A stretch of DNA of 20,251 bases, from the NCBI GenBank assembly GCA_964407665.1, contig CAYOWK010000066.1, forward strand, positions 1 through 20,251. Reading direction: 5' to 3'. The position numbers and the translations under genes were made by a program. Under the pieces are notes generated by a model. It was given only the letters and a program-made list of their open reading frames with translations. It made no database searches and was not told the origin of the DNA. Below are positions 7,397 through 17,357 of the stretch, one piece after another. This DNA is from CAYOWK01 sp964407665. GTDB lineage: Bacteria > Pseudomonadota > Alphaproteobacteria > Caulobacterales > Hyphomonadaceae. Within the stretch, counting starts at the first letter, position 1, and each line of letters begins with the position of its first letter.

Positions 7397-8148
7397 GTCC
7401 CGGTCCCGCGCGCGATGTCGATCTCGCGGCGCATGCCCTTGATGGCGGCGTCCAGTCCAACGAAGAGCGCCTCGCCCATGATGAAATGGCCGATGTTCAG
7501 TTCGCGCACCTGCGGGATCGCCGCGACGGCGCCGACGGTGTCGTAGGTCAGGCCGTGCCCGACGTGGATTTCGAGGCCCTCGTCAGCGCCGATACGAGCC
7601 GCCTCTTTCAGGCGCGCCAGCTCGATTGCGGCGGCTTCGGCTTCCCCCGCAAAAACCAGCTCGACATACTTGCCCGTGTGCAGCTCCACCACCGGCGCGC
7701 CCATGGCGACAGCCGCGCGGATCTGGTCGAGCGAGGGTTCGATGAAAAGCGAGACCCGGATGCCGGCGTCGACCATGCGCCGAACGTAGGGTTCGACAGA
7801 CGCGCGCAGGCGCGCCACGTCGAGGCCGCCCTCGGTCGTGCGCTCCTCGCGCTTTTCCGGAACCAGGCAGGAGGCGTGCGGCCGGAAGCCGAGCGCAATC
7901 GCCAGCATCTCGTCGGTCGCCGCCATCTCGAAATTGATCGGAAGCTTCGTCGCCGCCTGAACCGCCTCAAGATCGCCGTCGCGGATGTGGCGGCGGTCCT
8001 CGCGCAGGTGGATGGTGATGCCGTCGGCGCCGGCGGCTTCGGCGGCTGCAGCGGCGCGGGCGGGATCCGGATGGTCGCCGCCGCGCGCGTTGCGGACGGT
8101 GGCGATGTGGTCGATGTTGATGCCCAGGCGGGCGCGAACGAGGGTCAC
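7393..8148 (-). CDS. pdxJ: Pyridoxine 5'-phosphate synthase PdxJ
   Basis: Condenses 1-deoxyxylulose 5-phosphate with 3-amino-2-oxopropyl phosphate to give pyridoxine 5'-phosphate in the DXP-dependent vitamin B6 pathway. Family landmarks include LGINIDHIATVRNARGG near the N-terminus, ADGITIHLREDRRHI, INFEMAATDEM, VSLFIEPS, VELHTGKY and the C-terminal VGHGLTYDTVGAVA and ELNIGHFIMGEALF. I chose the GTG at 8148, giving 251 residues, because it overlaps the pyrE stop by four bases (GTGA) and the family match starts right after it; the longer frame upstream is only shadow of pyrE. Confidence 0.95.
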   Translation of the reverse strand: MTLVRARLGINIDHIATVRNARGGDHPDPARAAAAAEAAGADGITIHLREDRRHIRDGDLEAVQAATKLPINFEMAATDEMLAIALGFRPHASCLVPEKREERTTEGGLDVARLRASVEPYVRRMVDAGIRVSLFIEPSLDQIRAAVAMGAPVVELHTGKYVELVFAGEAEAAAIELARLKEAARIGADEGLEIHVGHGLTYDTVGAVAAIPQVRELNIGHFIMGEALFVGLDAAIKGMRREIDIARGTGT

Positions 8149-8729
8149 TTGAGCCCCCGGCTGCCGGGCTTGATCGCGGGCAGCGCGGCGAGTTCTGGCG
8201 GGAGCGCGTCGGCTGCGTAGTCCGGGAAGTCGACAGCGGCCAGCGAGACAAGCTTCAACCCGCCCACGTCGGCCTTGCCGTTGGAGCGGTCGACAATACA
8301 GCCCGCGCCCGCAACGGTTGCGCCAACCGCACGCAGGCAATCCAGCGTCTCGCGCAGGCTGAGGCCGGTGGTGACGATGTCCTCGACGATGACGACCTTG
8401 TCGGTGGGAGCGATCTCGAAGCCGCGCCGAAGCGACATCACCCCGCCCTCGCGCTCGGTGTAGAGGGAGCGGCAGCCCAGAGCGCGCGCGGTCTCATAGC
8501 CCGGGATCAGGCCGCCGACGGCTGGGCCGATCACCACGTCAATCTTGCCGAAGGCCGCTTCCAGTTGCTGCGCCAGAGCGGAGCAGAGGCGCTCCGATGT
8601 CTTCGGGTGCGAGAACACAAGCGCCTTCTGAAGGAAAACCGGGCTGCGGCGGCCGGATGACAGGATGAAGTGCCCCTCCAGCAGCGCGCCGACTTTCCTG
8701 AATTCTTCGAGTACATCCTGGGTGTTCAT
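8145..8729 (-). CDS. pyrE: Orotate phosphoribosyltransferase
   Basis: Makes orotidine 5'-monophosphate from orotate and PRPP, the fifth step of de novo pyrimidine synthesis. The product is 194 residues. The PRPP-binding signature is KVVIVEDIVTTGLSLRET; GHFILSSGRRSPVFLQKAL near the N-terminus and VVIGPAVGGLIPGYETARAL are typical of the family. The start at 8729 is chosen because the family match begins at MNTQDVLEEF; an in-frame Met 19 codons upstream (8786) would add residues with no similarity. The Shine-Dalgarno sequence is weak. It is the first gene of the overlapping five-gene operon ending with era. Confidence 0.94.
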   Translation of the reverse strand: MNTQDVLEEFRKVGALLEGHFILSSGRRSPVFLQKALVFSHPKTSERLCSALAQQLEAAFGKIDVVIGPAVGGLIPGYETARALGCRSLYTEREGGVMSLRRGFEIAPTDKVVIVEDIVTTGLSLRETLDCLRAVGATVAGAGCIVDRSNGKADVGGLKLVSLAAVDFPDYAADALPPELAALPAIKPGSRGLK

Positions 8730-8869
8730 TGATTGTCCGAAATCAGCCTGATCGCATCCACTAGACCCTATCGCCGGGCGGCTCAATCCGGCGCGCCGTC
8801 GCGGCGGGACCGGCGCGAACGCCGTCCGTGATGCCTGTCGCTCCTCTCCCGCCTGTCCAGTTGGACACA

Positions 8870-8954
8870 GGGAGGCCGGGGCGCGTGGAAACGCGCCTTG
8901 TTAAGTACAATGCCAGCGTAGCCGCTGGCCGGTGCGTGTTCCCACGCGCCCCGC
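8870..8954 (+). repeat. Structured inverted-repeat element, copy 2 (REPIN-like or structured RNA)
   Basis: This is the partner of 79-163 in the opposite orientation: same length, identical ends, variable centre. Hairpins in order: GGCGCGT-GGAA-ACGCGCC, TTGT-TAAGT-ACAA, CCAGCG-TAGC-CGCTGG and GGTGCGTG-TTCC-CACGCGCC. Compared with copy 1, the two middle hairpins differ by four compensatory pair changes (T-A/A-T, G-C/T-A, T-A/G-C, C-G/T-A) plus three loop changes, and no stem pair is broken. A further hairpin with CTCCC/GGGAG arms (8846-8874) precedes it, as in copy 1, with a different interior. The first loop is a GNRA tetraloop if transcribed. Confidence 0.75.
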
Positions 8955-9347
8955 AAGCCGTTTGTCGAACCCGTACAGGGCGAGGGCTTTACGTCCGGCT
9001 CCGCCGTCCCTTCGCCGCCGCTCTTGCGAGGGGCGACGTCAGGATGGGCGGGACCGGGTGATTGTCCCAATCCCGTATTCCCGATCCGAGCGCGCTGGAT
9101 GTACCGCCATCAAGGGTTCTCCGGTTTCCCGTGCCCGGAGTCAGTCGCGCCGACCGGCGCCTGTCGTTCGTGAGTTCGGTGGCCCCCGAACCCTCCCATG
9201 ACAGGCGCGAGGGGAGATTACGGGACGCGGATACCCGGTCGGATTCAAAGACTGATTTTTCTTTGTCGGAAGCGGCCCAACGGGCCGCGTTCCTCGCGCA
9301 TGCGAGTATCCAGACTTTAGAAAATGTCTGTGGCGTCACGCTGTTAA

Positions 9348-9380
9348 GTCCGGATTCCCGCGTGCGCGGGAAACTCGGAC
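9348..9380. repeat. Long hairpin repeat (TTCCCGCG-TG-CGCGGGAA core)
   Basis: The core TTCCCGCG-TG-CGCGGGAA has perfect 8-bp arms and is framed by outer arms GTCCG and CGGAC. It resembles the ATTCCCGC...GCGGGAAT palindromes scattered between genes in many proteobacteria. No T-run follows, so an intrinsic terminator is unlikely. Confidence 0.55.
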
Positions 9381-9542
9381 ACTTGCGTGTCTGTTTCCAG
9401 GGGCGGCGGCAAAGGTGTGGGAGATAGGGCTATTGTGTCCTACACTCCGCAGGGGACAGAACCTGAGCGTTGCGTGCGTCCGCCCGGTTTCAGGGGCCTG
9501 CGCTGGCGCCCGGAACTCCCCGGCCGCCGCGCGTGGCGCGAC

Positions 9543-9647
9543 GGCGTTCGGCGCTTGAAACGCGATGCGAATTGCGCCTTTGCGTGGCCGCGTCTCCTCC
9601 GGCCCTTCGCTTGCGCTACGGGCGTTCGGCGCTTGAAACGCGGTGCG
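9543..9647. repeat. Pair of 27-bp direct repeats
   Basis: Positions 9543-9569 and 9621-9647 are identical except for one base (A versus G at repeat position 23). Each begins GGCGTTCGGCGCTTGAAACG and contains arms GCGTT and AACGC that can pair. The starts are 78 bp apart, just downstream of the rsh stop codon. Similarity also continues loosely past the repeat end. Confidence 0.7.
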
Positions 9648-9672
9648 TTTCATCCGCTTCGCGGACCGCGCC

Positions 9673-12195
<2,523 letters not shown>

Positions 12196-12209
12196 CGGGT
12201 CAGATCCCG

Positions 12210-12560
12210 TTAAAAGCGCTCTTCGCGAGCCGATTCCATCTCGACCTGGTAGGCGCGCAGGACGTCTTCCTCGGAGGCGGCAGGCGCCGCAACCAGGGCC
12301 TGACGGTCTTCCTCGCGCTCGATCTCTTCGTCGGGGCGGATTTCCTGCAGGCCGGCGACGAGGCTGTCACGGATCAGTTCCAGATCCAGCGTCTCGGCGG
12401 CGACTTCGCGCAGCGCCACAACGGGGTCCTTGTCGCGGTCACGGTCGATCGTGAGAGGAGCGCCCTCACGGATTTGACGGGCGCGGTGTCCGGCGAGCAG
12501 AACCAGCTGGAAGCGGTTCGGCACCTTCTCCACGCAGTCTTCGACTGTCACACGGGCCAT
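12210..12560 (-). CDS. rpoZ: DNA-directed RNA polymerase omega subunit
   Basis: Omega subunit of RNA polymerase, 116 residues, which aids assembly of beta' and in many bacteria forms part of a ppGpp-binding site. The family signature is MARVTVEDCVEKVPNRFQLV followed by LVLLAGHRARQI and KDPVVALREVAAETLDLEL. The C-terminal tail is acidic (RPDEEIEREEDRQ), as in other alphaproteobacterial forms. The start at 12560 has an AGGGAG ribosome binding site at 12567-12572; an in-frame Met 18 codons upstream lacks both similarity and a site. It leads directly into rsh, joining alarmone synthesis with one of its targets. Confidence 0.95.
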   Translation of the reverse strand: MARVTVEDCVEKVPNRFQLVLLAGHRARQIREGAPLTIDRDRDKDPVVALREVAAETLDLELIRDSLVAGLQEIRPDEEIEREEDRQALVAAPAASEEDVLRAYQVEMESAREERF

Positions 12561-12582
12561 TCGGAACTCCCTGGAAACCGCA

Positions 12583-12611
12583 TAGATAGGACAATTGCTT
12601 CGCGACCGCAA
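12583..12611 (-). promoter_or_regulatory. Candidate promoter for rpoZ-rsh
   Basis: On the minus strand TTGCGG (12606-12611) is followed after 17 bp by TATCTA (12583-12588), about 22 bases before the rpoZ ATG. The -35 fits moderately and the -10 weakly, but position and spacing are right and no other gene intervenes. Confidence 0.3.
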
Positions 12612-12722
12612 CATCGCAGGCTCTGCGGCGGGCGCTACATCTTGCCGGGCCGGCTTGCAAGCGGCTACCAGCGGTAGGGGGTGTCATCGCCCGGATGCCG
12701 CCCAGACGCAAGGACCTGCCCA

Positions 12723-13403
12723 TTGGCGCGATCTCCACAGCCCGCCACGATACCGGATGCACCGCCGGAAGCGCCGCTGGATTGCCCGCTTTGCCCGCGT
12801 CTGGTGGAGTTCCGGCAGGTTAACCAAGCGACTTACCCACAATGGCACAATGCGCCTGTGGACTCTTTTGGGGATATCTCGGGCCGGTTCCTGATTGTGG
12901 GCCTCGCCCCCGGTCTGCAGGGCGCCAACCGCACCGGGCGGCCCTTCACGGGCGACTACGCGGGCGACCTGCTCTACTCGACGCTGGAAAAGTACGGTTT
13001 TTCGAACGGGGCCTTTGCCGCGTCGCCCGATGACGGGCTGGTGCTGAAGGACGCCCTGATCTCGAACGCGGTCCGCTGCGTACCGCCGGAAAACAAGCCG
13101 ACCGGGGCCGAGATCGTGACCTGCCGGCGGTTCCTGTCGTCCCGCATCGAGGCTCTGCCCAATCTGCGGATCGTGCTGGCGCTGGGGCGGATTGCGCATG
13201 ATTCCGCGGTACGGGCGCTGGACGGGCGGTTGCCGGCCATGCCGTTCGGTCATGGGCGGCGGCATCTGATCAGGGGACCACGCCCGCTGACGCTCTTCGA
13301 CAGCTATCACTGCTCCCGGTACAACACGAATACCGGCCGCCTGACGGAGGCCATGTTCCACTCGGTTTTCGCAGCGGTGCGGGCCGAACTGGACGCGCTC
13401 TGA
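12723..13403 (+). CDS. Family 5 uracil-DNA glycosylase (UdgB type)
   Basis: Predicted DNA repair enzyme removing uracil and related deaminated bases. The motif VGLAPGLQGANRTGRPFTGD lacks the polar catalytic residue found after GEAPG in family 4, which points to family 5; the C-terminal motif DSYHCSRYNTNTGRLT also fits UdgB. Four cysteines suitable for a 4Fe-4S cluster are visible: the CPLC pair near the N-terminus, AVRCVPP and VTCRRF. I prefer the TTG at 12723 (226 residues), because AAGGA lies eight bases upstream and the family match starts about 20 residues later. A GTG at 12681 in the same frame is the alternative, but its only purine run abuts the start codon. It is divergent from rpoZ. 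Confidence 0.9.
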   Translation: MARSPQPATIPDAPPEAPLDCPLCPRLVEFRQVNQATYPQWHNAPVDSFGDISGRFLIVGLAPGLQGANRTGRPFTGDYAGDLLYSTLEKYGFSNGAFAASPDDGLVLKDALISNAVRCVPPENKPTGAEIVTCRRFLSSRIEALPNLRIVLALGRIAHDSAVRALDGRLPAMPFGHGRRHLIRGPRPLTLFDSYHCSRYNTNTGRLTEAMFHSVFAAVRAELDAL

Positions 13404-13472
13404 GCCCCTTTACCCCCGTGGACAGGCGATGCGTTTTCGCCTAACTCCCCACCCCAGCGCCGCGACGGCCTC

Positions 13473-13546
13473 GCGGGTGTAGCACAATGGTAGTGCAGCA
13501 GCCTTCCAAGCTGAGGACGCGGGTTCGATTCCCGCCACCCGCTCCA
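13473..13546 (+). tRNA. tRNA-Gly (anticodon UCC)
   Basis: A 74-nt tRNA with encoded CCA. Acceptor arms are GCGGGTG and CACCCGC with discriminator T; D-stem GCAC/GTGC; anticodon loop CTTCCAA giving anticodon TCC; T-arm GCGGG-TTCGATT-CCCGC. It decodes GGA and GGG. The last 28 bases plus one following G are repeated at 15316-15344. Confidence 0.96.
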
Positions 13547-13658
13547 GATCTCATTCCGATCGCCCGAAGTGGGCTGGCAATTCGGCGGAACGCCCTATTC
13601 ATGCGCCTTCGCGGCCGTCGTACCAAGCTGTGGCGAATGTTGCTGACAGCGAGCTTTT

Positions 13659-13687
13659 TTGACACAATTGCTGCCAATACCTTTAAC
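13659..13687 (+). promoter_or_regulatory. Candidate sigma-70 promoter of chemoreceptor gene
   Basis: A perfect -35 TTGACA (13659-13664) is separated by 17 bp from TTTAAC (13682-13687), which matches the -10 consensus at four of six positions. The surrounding DNA is AT-richer than the neighbourhood. It would give a leader of about 70 bases before the ATG at 13764. Confidence 0.55.
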
Positions 13688-13763
13688 CCCTCTGCAAGCG
13701 TTTGACCCGCATCTCGCTGGGTGTCGATCTATCGAGCCGCGACATTTGCTCAGGGCGGATACA

Positions 13764-15236
13764 ATGTTTGCTAATAGTGATGCGGCCCAGGTTCTGGCAG
13801 CCCTCGGTCTTTCGCAAGCAACGATATCTTTCACGCCGGACGGCCAAATACTGGATGCTAATCACCTGTTTCTCCAGGCGCTCGGCTACTCGCTCCCTGA
13901 GATAAAGGGCAAGCATCACTCGATGTTTGTGGACAGGACCGAAACCGGCACGGACAGCTACAAGGCCTTCTGGCGCGACCTAGCCGCCGGCAAGAACAAG
14001 TCTGCCGAGTTCCTTCGGATCGCAAAGGGTGGCCGCGAGGTCTGGATCCGCGCGACCTACAATCCGGTGCTCGACAGCAAAGGAAAGGTCGTCAAGGTCG
14101 TCAAGTTTGCAACAGACATCACCGAACAGAAAGTGGCCGAGTTCAACGCCCGCGGAAAACTCGACGCGATAAACCGCTCTCAGGCGGCGATCGAATTCGA
14201 GCCGGACGGGACAATCATTACCGCAAACGAGAATTTCCTGAAAACGATGGGGTTCACACTGTCCGAGATCGTCGGCAGGAAGCACTCGATGTTCATGGAC
14301 CCAGCAGAGCGGGGCTCGCGCGAGTATGAGGCTTTCTGGACCCGCCTGCGTGAAGGGCGTTTCGAGAGCGGCGAGTTCAGGCGCATCGGCAAGTCTGGCC
14401 AGTCGGTCTGGATCCAGGGCGCCTACAACCCGATCCTTGATGGCCGGGGCCGCGTAACCGCCGTTGTCAAGTTTGCGATGGATGTCACTGAGCAGGTCAA
14501 CCGCCGGCATGAGCGCGACCAGATCCAGCGCAGCATCGATTCTGATCTGAATGGGATCGCCCAGAGCCTGTCGGACACATCCAACCAGACGTCCTCCGTC
14601 GCCAGCGCGTCCGGACAGGCCTCCTCGTCGGTCAATGCGATGGCGGCTGGCGCCGAGGAACTGGCGGCATCTGCGCGGGAGATCAGCCAGCAACTCACCC
14701 GGACAGCCACCATTACGCGCGAGGCCGTCGCCAAGGCGAACGCCACAAACGCCGTGGTCGCCGGGCTGAACGATTCAGCCAAACGCATTTCCGAAGTGAT
14801 CAAACTGATATCAGACGTCGCCGCCCAGACGAACCTGCTGGCCCTGAACGCCACCATCGAAGCCGCCCGCGCGGGGGAAGCCGGACGCGGCTTCGCGGTC
14901 GTCGCGTCGGAAGTCAAAGGGCTCGCAGTTCAGTCCGCCCGCGCCACGGAAGAGATATCTGCTCAGATCGCGCAGGTTCAGTCCGTCACCAGTCAGGCCG
15001 CTGAAGCGATCGCCTCGATCGGGACGACCATCGGAGAGATCGATGAGGTCGCCTCCGCAGTCTCTGCGGCCGTCGAAGAACAATCCAGCGTGACAGAAGA
15101 ACTCACCACCAAGATGCAGGAAGTCGCGTCCGGGGTCGAGGCCATCAACCAGGCGATCGGCGAGATTGCGCGTACGAGCCAGTCTGTTGAACGTGCAACG
15201 CAAAATGTTCGTCAGGCTTCTGCCCGGCTCGCTTGA
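13764..15236 (+). CDS. Cytoplasmic methyl-accepting chemotaxis protein with two PAS domains
   Basis: Chemoreceptor of 490 residues that would signal through CheW/CheA. Two PAS domains at about 10-125 and 132-245 resemble each other closely (SFTPDGQILDANHLFLQALGY versus EFEPDGTIITANENFLKTMGF; both end in a PAC segment, KFATDITEQK / KFAMDVTEQV). The signalling domain follows from about 260, with the conserved tip ISDVAAQTNLLALNATIEAA through GRGFAVVASEVKGLAVQS at about 349-391. There is no signal peptide or membrane segment, so it is a soluble receptor sensing an internal cue, perhaps redox or energy state; no cofactor is evident. I chose the ATG at 13764: an upstream TTG in frame (13659) coincides with the -35 box. 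No other che gene is nearby. The gene lies between tRNA-Gly and a duplicate of the tRNA 3' end. Confidence 0.92.
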   Translation: MFANSDAAQVLAALGLSQATISFTPDGQILDANHLFLQALGYSLPEIKGKHHSMFVDRTETGTDSYKAFWRDLAAGKNKSAEFLRIAKGGREVWIRATYNPVLDSKGKVVKVVKFATDITEQKVAEFNARGKLDAINRSQAAIEFEPDGTIITANENFLKTMGFTLSEIVGRKHSMFMDPAERGSREYEAFWTRLREGRFESGEFRRIGKSGQSVWIQGAYNPILDGRGRVTAVVKFAMDVTEQVNRRHERDQIQRSIDSDLNGIAQSLSDTSNQTSSVASASGQASSSVNAMAAGAEELAASAREISQQLTRTATITREAVAKANATNAVVAGLNDSAKRISEVIKLISDVAAQTNLLALNATIEAARAGEAGRGFAVVASEVKGLAVQSARATEEISAQIAQVQSVTSQAAEAIASIGTTIGEIDEVASAVSAAVEEQSSVTEELTTKMQEVASGVEAINQAIGEIARTSQSVERATQNVRQASARLA

Positions 15237-15589
15237 CCTGTCGCGAACGTCGTCCGTGGGGATTGCCTCTCAAGGAAAGTAGGGTCGGCCGCCCAATTTT
15301 GAGAGTTCGGCGATGGCGGGTTCGATTCCCGCCACCCGTTCCAGCGCTCGACACCCCACAGCGCCCATGGTTTCCCCAGCGATAACAGCGCTTTACGTTC
15401 GCGGCGCCTGCCCTTTTTTGCTCCCTGTCGCGTGATCGAGTCAGGAAATCTTAGCTGTGTTGTCCCATTCTGCACCGCTAGCGAGGCGCCGATGGCGGGC
15501 TGAGTGCCCCTCCTGAAACGTCCGTCAAAGACACGTTCGGCCGGTCCGGGATCGTTCCCGCGATGACGGGCTGGCATCGGGGAAGCAGC
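15237..15589. other. Intergenic region with tRNA-Gly 3'-end duplicate
   Basis: No gene is seen in these 353 bp. They contain an inverted repeat CTCTCAA/TTGAGAG with a long interior (about 15268-15305), the 29-bp tRNA-Gly 3'-end copy (15316-15344) and a run of six T after GCGGCGCCTGCCC (about 15400-15420) without a good stem. The promoter of the downstream kinase is probably in the right half, but I cannot place it. Confidence 0.6.
15316..15344 (+). repeat. Duplicate of tRNA-Gly 3' end, att-site-like
   Basis: Twenty-eight of 29 bases match 13519-13547, the T-arm and acceptor 3' strand of tRNA-Gly including CCA; the single change is CCCGC to CCCGT. The orientation is the same. No matching 5' half of a tRNA precedes it, so it is not a functional tRNA. 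Direct repeats of a tRNA 3' end are the classic footprint of integration at a tRNA gene. Confidence 0.7.
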
Positions 15590-17203
15590 ATGACGCCGTC
15601 GAAGATGGACATCGATCCGATCCTGCGTGAGGCGATCGAGAACCTGCCAGGCGGCATCTCGATCTTCGATCCGGTGGATGGGCCGATCCTCTACAACGAG
15701 TTGTCCCGCATCCGCTTTCCGCACCTCTATGACGCGTACGAAATGCATGGCGCGAAGTCTTACGAGGACGCGATCCGCTACTCCATCGAACAGCTCAGGC
15801 CCGACCTCTCGGGCGAGATGTTCGAGCAGATAGTCCGGCACTACACGACACTGGCCGAGACCGGCGAGACGTTCGAACAGCGGACCCCCGATGGCGAGAT
15901 CGTGCAGGTCACCTATCGCCCGATGTCGGACGGACGAAGGGTGGCGATCTCGGTCGACGTAACGGAGCTGCGGACCAAGGAGCGGGAACTTGAGAAGGCC
16001 CGCGCCGCAGCGGTTGCGGCGTCCAATGCCAAGTCTGCATTTCTGGCCAACATGAGCCATGAGATCCGCACGCCGCTGAACGGCATTCTCGGCATGGCGC
16101 AGGTGCTGGAGTCCGCTGACCTCGCACCAGAGCTCCGCGAGCACGTCGCCACCATTCTCGACTCGGGCCGCAACCTGATGGCCCTGCTGAACGATGTGCT
16201 CGACTTCTCGAAGATCGAGGCTGGCAAGCTGGACATCGTGAATGCCGACACGGACGTCGCCCACACGATGCGCCGCCTGCACCGGCTGTGGAAAGCCAAG
16301 GCGCAGGAGTCCGGCCTGGAGTTCAGCCTCAGCCTCGATTCCGAACTCCCGCAGGTCCTGGCGTTCGACGCCGTGCGTGTGCGTCAGTGTGCGTCGAACC
16401 TGATCTCGAATGCGATCAAGTTCACCGAGCGCGGCCGCGTGGAAGTATTCGTGGGGGCGGACCGGGTGGGCCCCGAGCAGCATCTGGTCCGCATCCGCGT
16501 ATCCGACACCGGCCTGGGCATGGACTCCGAGACGGTCGAGAGACTGTTCTCGCCGTTCGTGCAGGCAGACGAATCCACCTCGCGGCGCTTTGGCGGCACG
16601 GGTCTCGGGCTGTCCATCGTCAAGCGGCTGTGCGAGCTGATGGGCGGAACGGCGTCCGTGCGCAGCGAGCCCGGCCGCGGGTCAGAATTCACCATGACAT
16701 TTCTTGCCCGCGACGCCGCGCCACAACATCGGGTCGTGGCCACGGGCCCGACGGTCGGGGACGAGCAGGCGCGCGGCGCTCTCAAGAACCACAATCTGCG
16801 CGTCCTGCTGGTCGACGACCACCCGATCAACCGTCAGGTCGCCAGTCTCTTCCTGCGCCCGTTCAACATGCGCATCGTCGAGGCCGTCAATGGCCGGGAG
16901 GCCCTCGCCTGCCTCGAGGCGGAGCAGTTCGATCTGGTCCTGCTGGACGTGCACATGCCGGTGATGGACGGGGCCGCGACGATCCACGCCATTCGCACCT
17001 CCCCGCTGCCCTGGTCCGGCATTCCGGTTATCGCCCTTACCGCCGACGCCATGACGGGCGACCGCGAGCGCTATCTTGGGATGGGCATGAACGGCTATCT
17101 GTCCAAGCCCCTGAGCGAGCGCGACCTGATCTCGGAAATCAGCCGGGTCCGCAGCCTGTCGCCTGAGGAATTGCTGGCGGTCCGGGATCGTATCGCTGCC
17201 TGA
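15590..17203 (+). CDS. PAS-containing hybrid sensor histidine kinase/response regulator
   Basis: Soluble hybrid kinase of 537 residues. A PAS-like sensor region covers about 8-125 (LPGGISIFDPVDGPILYNE to RRVAISVDVTELRTKE). A short coiled coil leads to the HisKA domain with the phosphorylated His157 in NMSHEIRTPLNGILGMA. The ATPase domain shows an N box (NLISNAIKFTERG), G1 (VSDTGLGM), F box (FSPFVQAD) and G2 (GGTGLGLSIV). The C-terminal receiver at about 402-520 has the acidic pair in LLVDDHP, phospho-acceptor Asp453 in LVLLDVHMPVMDG, and the conserved Lys in YLSKPL. No membrane segment is seen. The ATG at 15590 is preferred because GGGGAAG lies four bases upstream; 15563 is the alternative. 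No His phosphotransfer or output protein is adjacent, so the phosphorelay partner is elsewhere. Confidence 0.93.
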   Translation: MTPSKMDIDPILREAIENLPGGISIFDPVDGPILYNELSRIRFPHLYDAYEMHGAKSYEDAIRYSIEQLRPDLSGEMFEQIVRHYTTLAETGETFEQRTPDGEIVQVTYRPMSDGRRVAISVDVTELRTKERELEKARAAAVAASNAKSAFLANMSHEIRTPLNGILGMAQVLESADLAPELREHVATILDSGRNLMALLNDVLDFSKIEAGKLDIVNADTDVAHTMRRLHRLWKAKAQESGLEFSLSLDSELPQVLAFDAVRVRQCASNLISNAIKFTERGRVEVFVGADRVGPEQHLVRIRVSDTGLGMDSETVERLFSPFVQADESTSRRFGGTGLGLSIVKRLCELMGGTASVRSEPGRGSEFTMTFLARDAAPQHRVVATGPTVGDEQARGALKNHNLRVLLVDDHPINRQVASLFLRPFNMRIVEAVNGREALACLEAEQFDLVLLDVHMPVMDGAATIHAIRTSPLPWSGIPVIALTADAMTGDRERYLGMGMNGYLSKPLSERDLISEISRVRSLSPEELLAVRDRIAA

Positions 17204-17357
17204 AGCGGGAAGACGCCCCTGGGGGCTCATCTCACAGGCTTGATGGGGAGCGGCGCCGCGGCGATGTCTTTGCCGCTGGCGTAAGGTCGCCAAACCTGCA
17301 AAACCTTCCGCACATCGAGACCGGGGCAACGACGTTCCCGGCCGGGAGGAGAACCAC

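Larger units (their letters stand above)
8730..9672. other. Gene-free, hairpin-dense interval between pyrE and rsh
   Basis: Nearly 1 kb without a convincing gene. From about 8846 to 9391 it is a near-continuous chain of inverted repeats: the structured element (8846-8954), GGGAC/GTCCC (9050-9068), CTCCGG/CCGGAG (9119-9140), a nested pair GCGCCTGTC/GACAGGCGC (9157-9208) enclosing GTTCGG/CCGAAC, GCGGCCC-AAC-GGGCCGC (9272-9288), CTCGC-GCAT-GCGAG (9293-9306), CAGAC/GTCTG (9311-9330), a long hairpin at 9348-9380 and GACAC-TTGC-GTGTC (9378-9391). A 27-bp direct repeat pair follows at 9543 and 9621. The pyrE promoter must lie near the left end, but no clear -35/-10 pair stands out. Confidence 0.75.

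Noticed and set aside
9543..9647. CRISPR array
   Set aside because: There are only two repeat units, the spacing does not give uniform spacers, no third unit exists and there are no cas genes.
13425..13441. Terminator after the uracil-DNA glycosylase gene
   Set aside because: GGCGA/TCGCC is a short stem with no T-run behind it.
13659..13763. Longer chemoreceptor starting at TTG 13659
   Set aside because: The TTG is part of the best -35 box, the added residues do not resemble PAS sequence, and the ATG at 13764 fits the domain start.
15250..15343. A second complete tRNA gene ending at the CCA near 15343
   Set aside because: Only the T-arm and acceptor 3' strand are present; no ACGGGTG-type 5' acceptor strand, D-arm or anticodon arm can be placed upstream.
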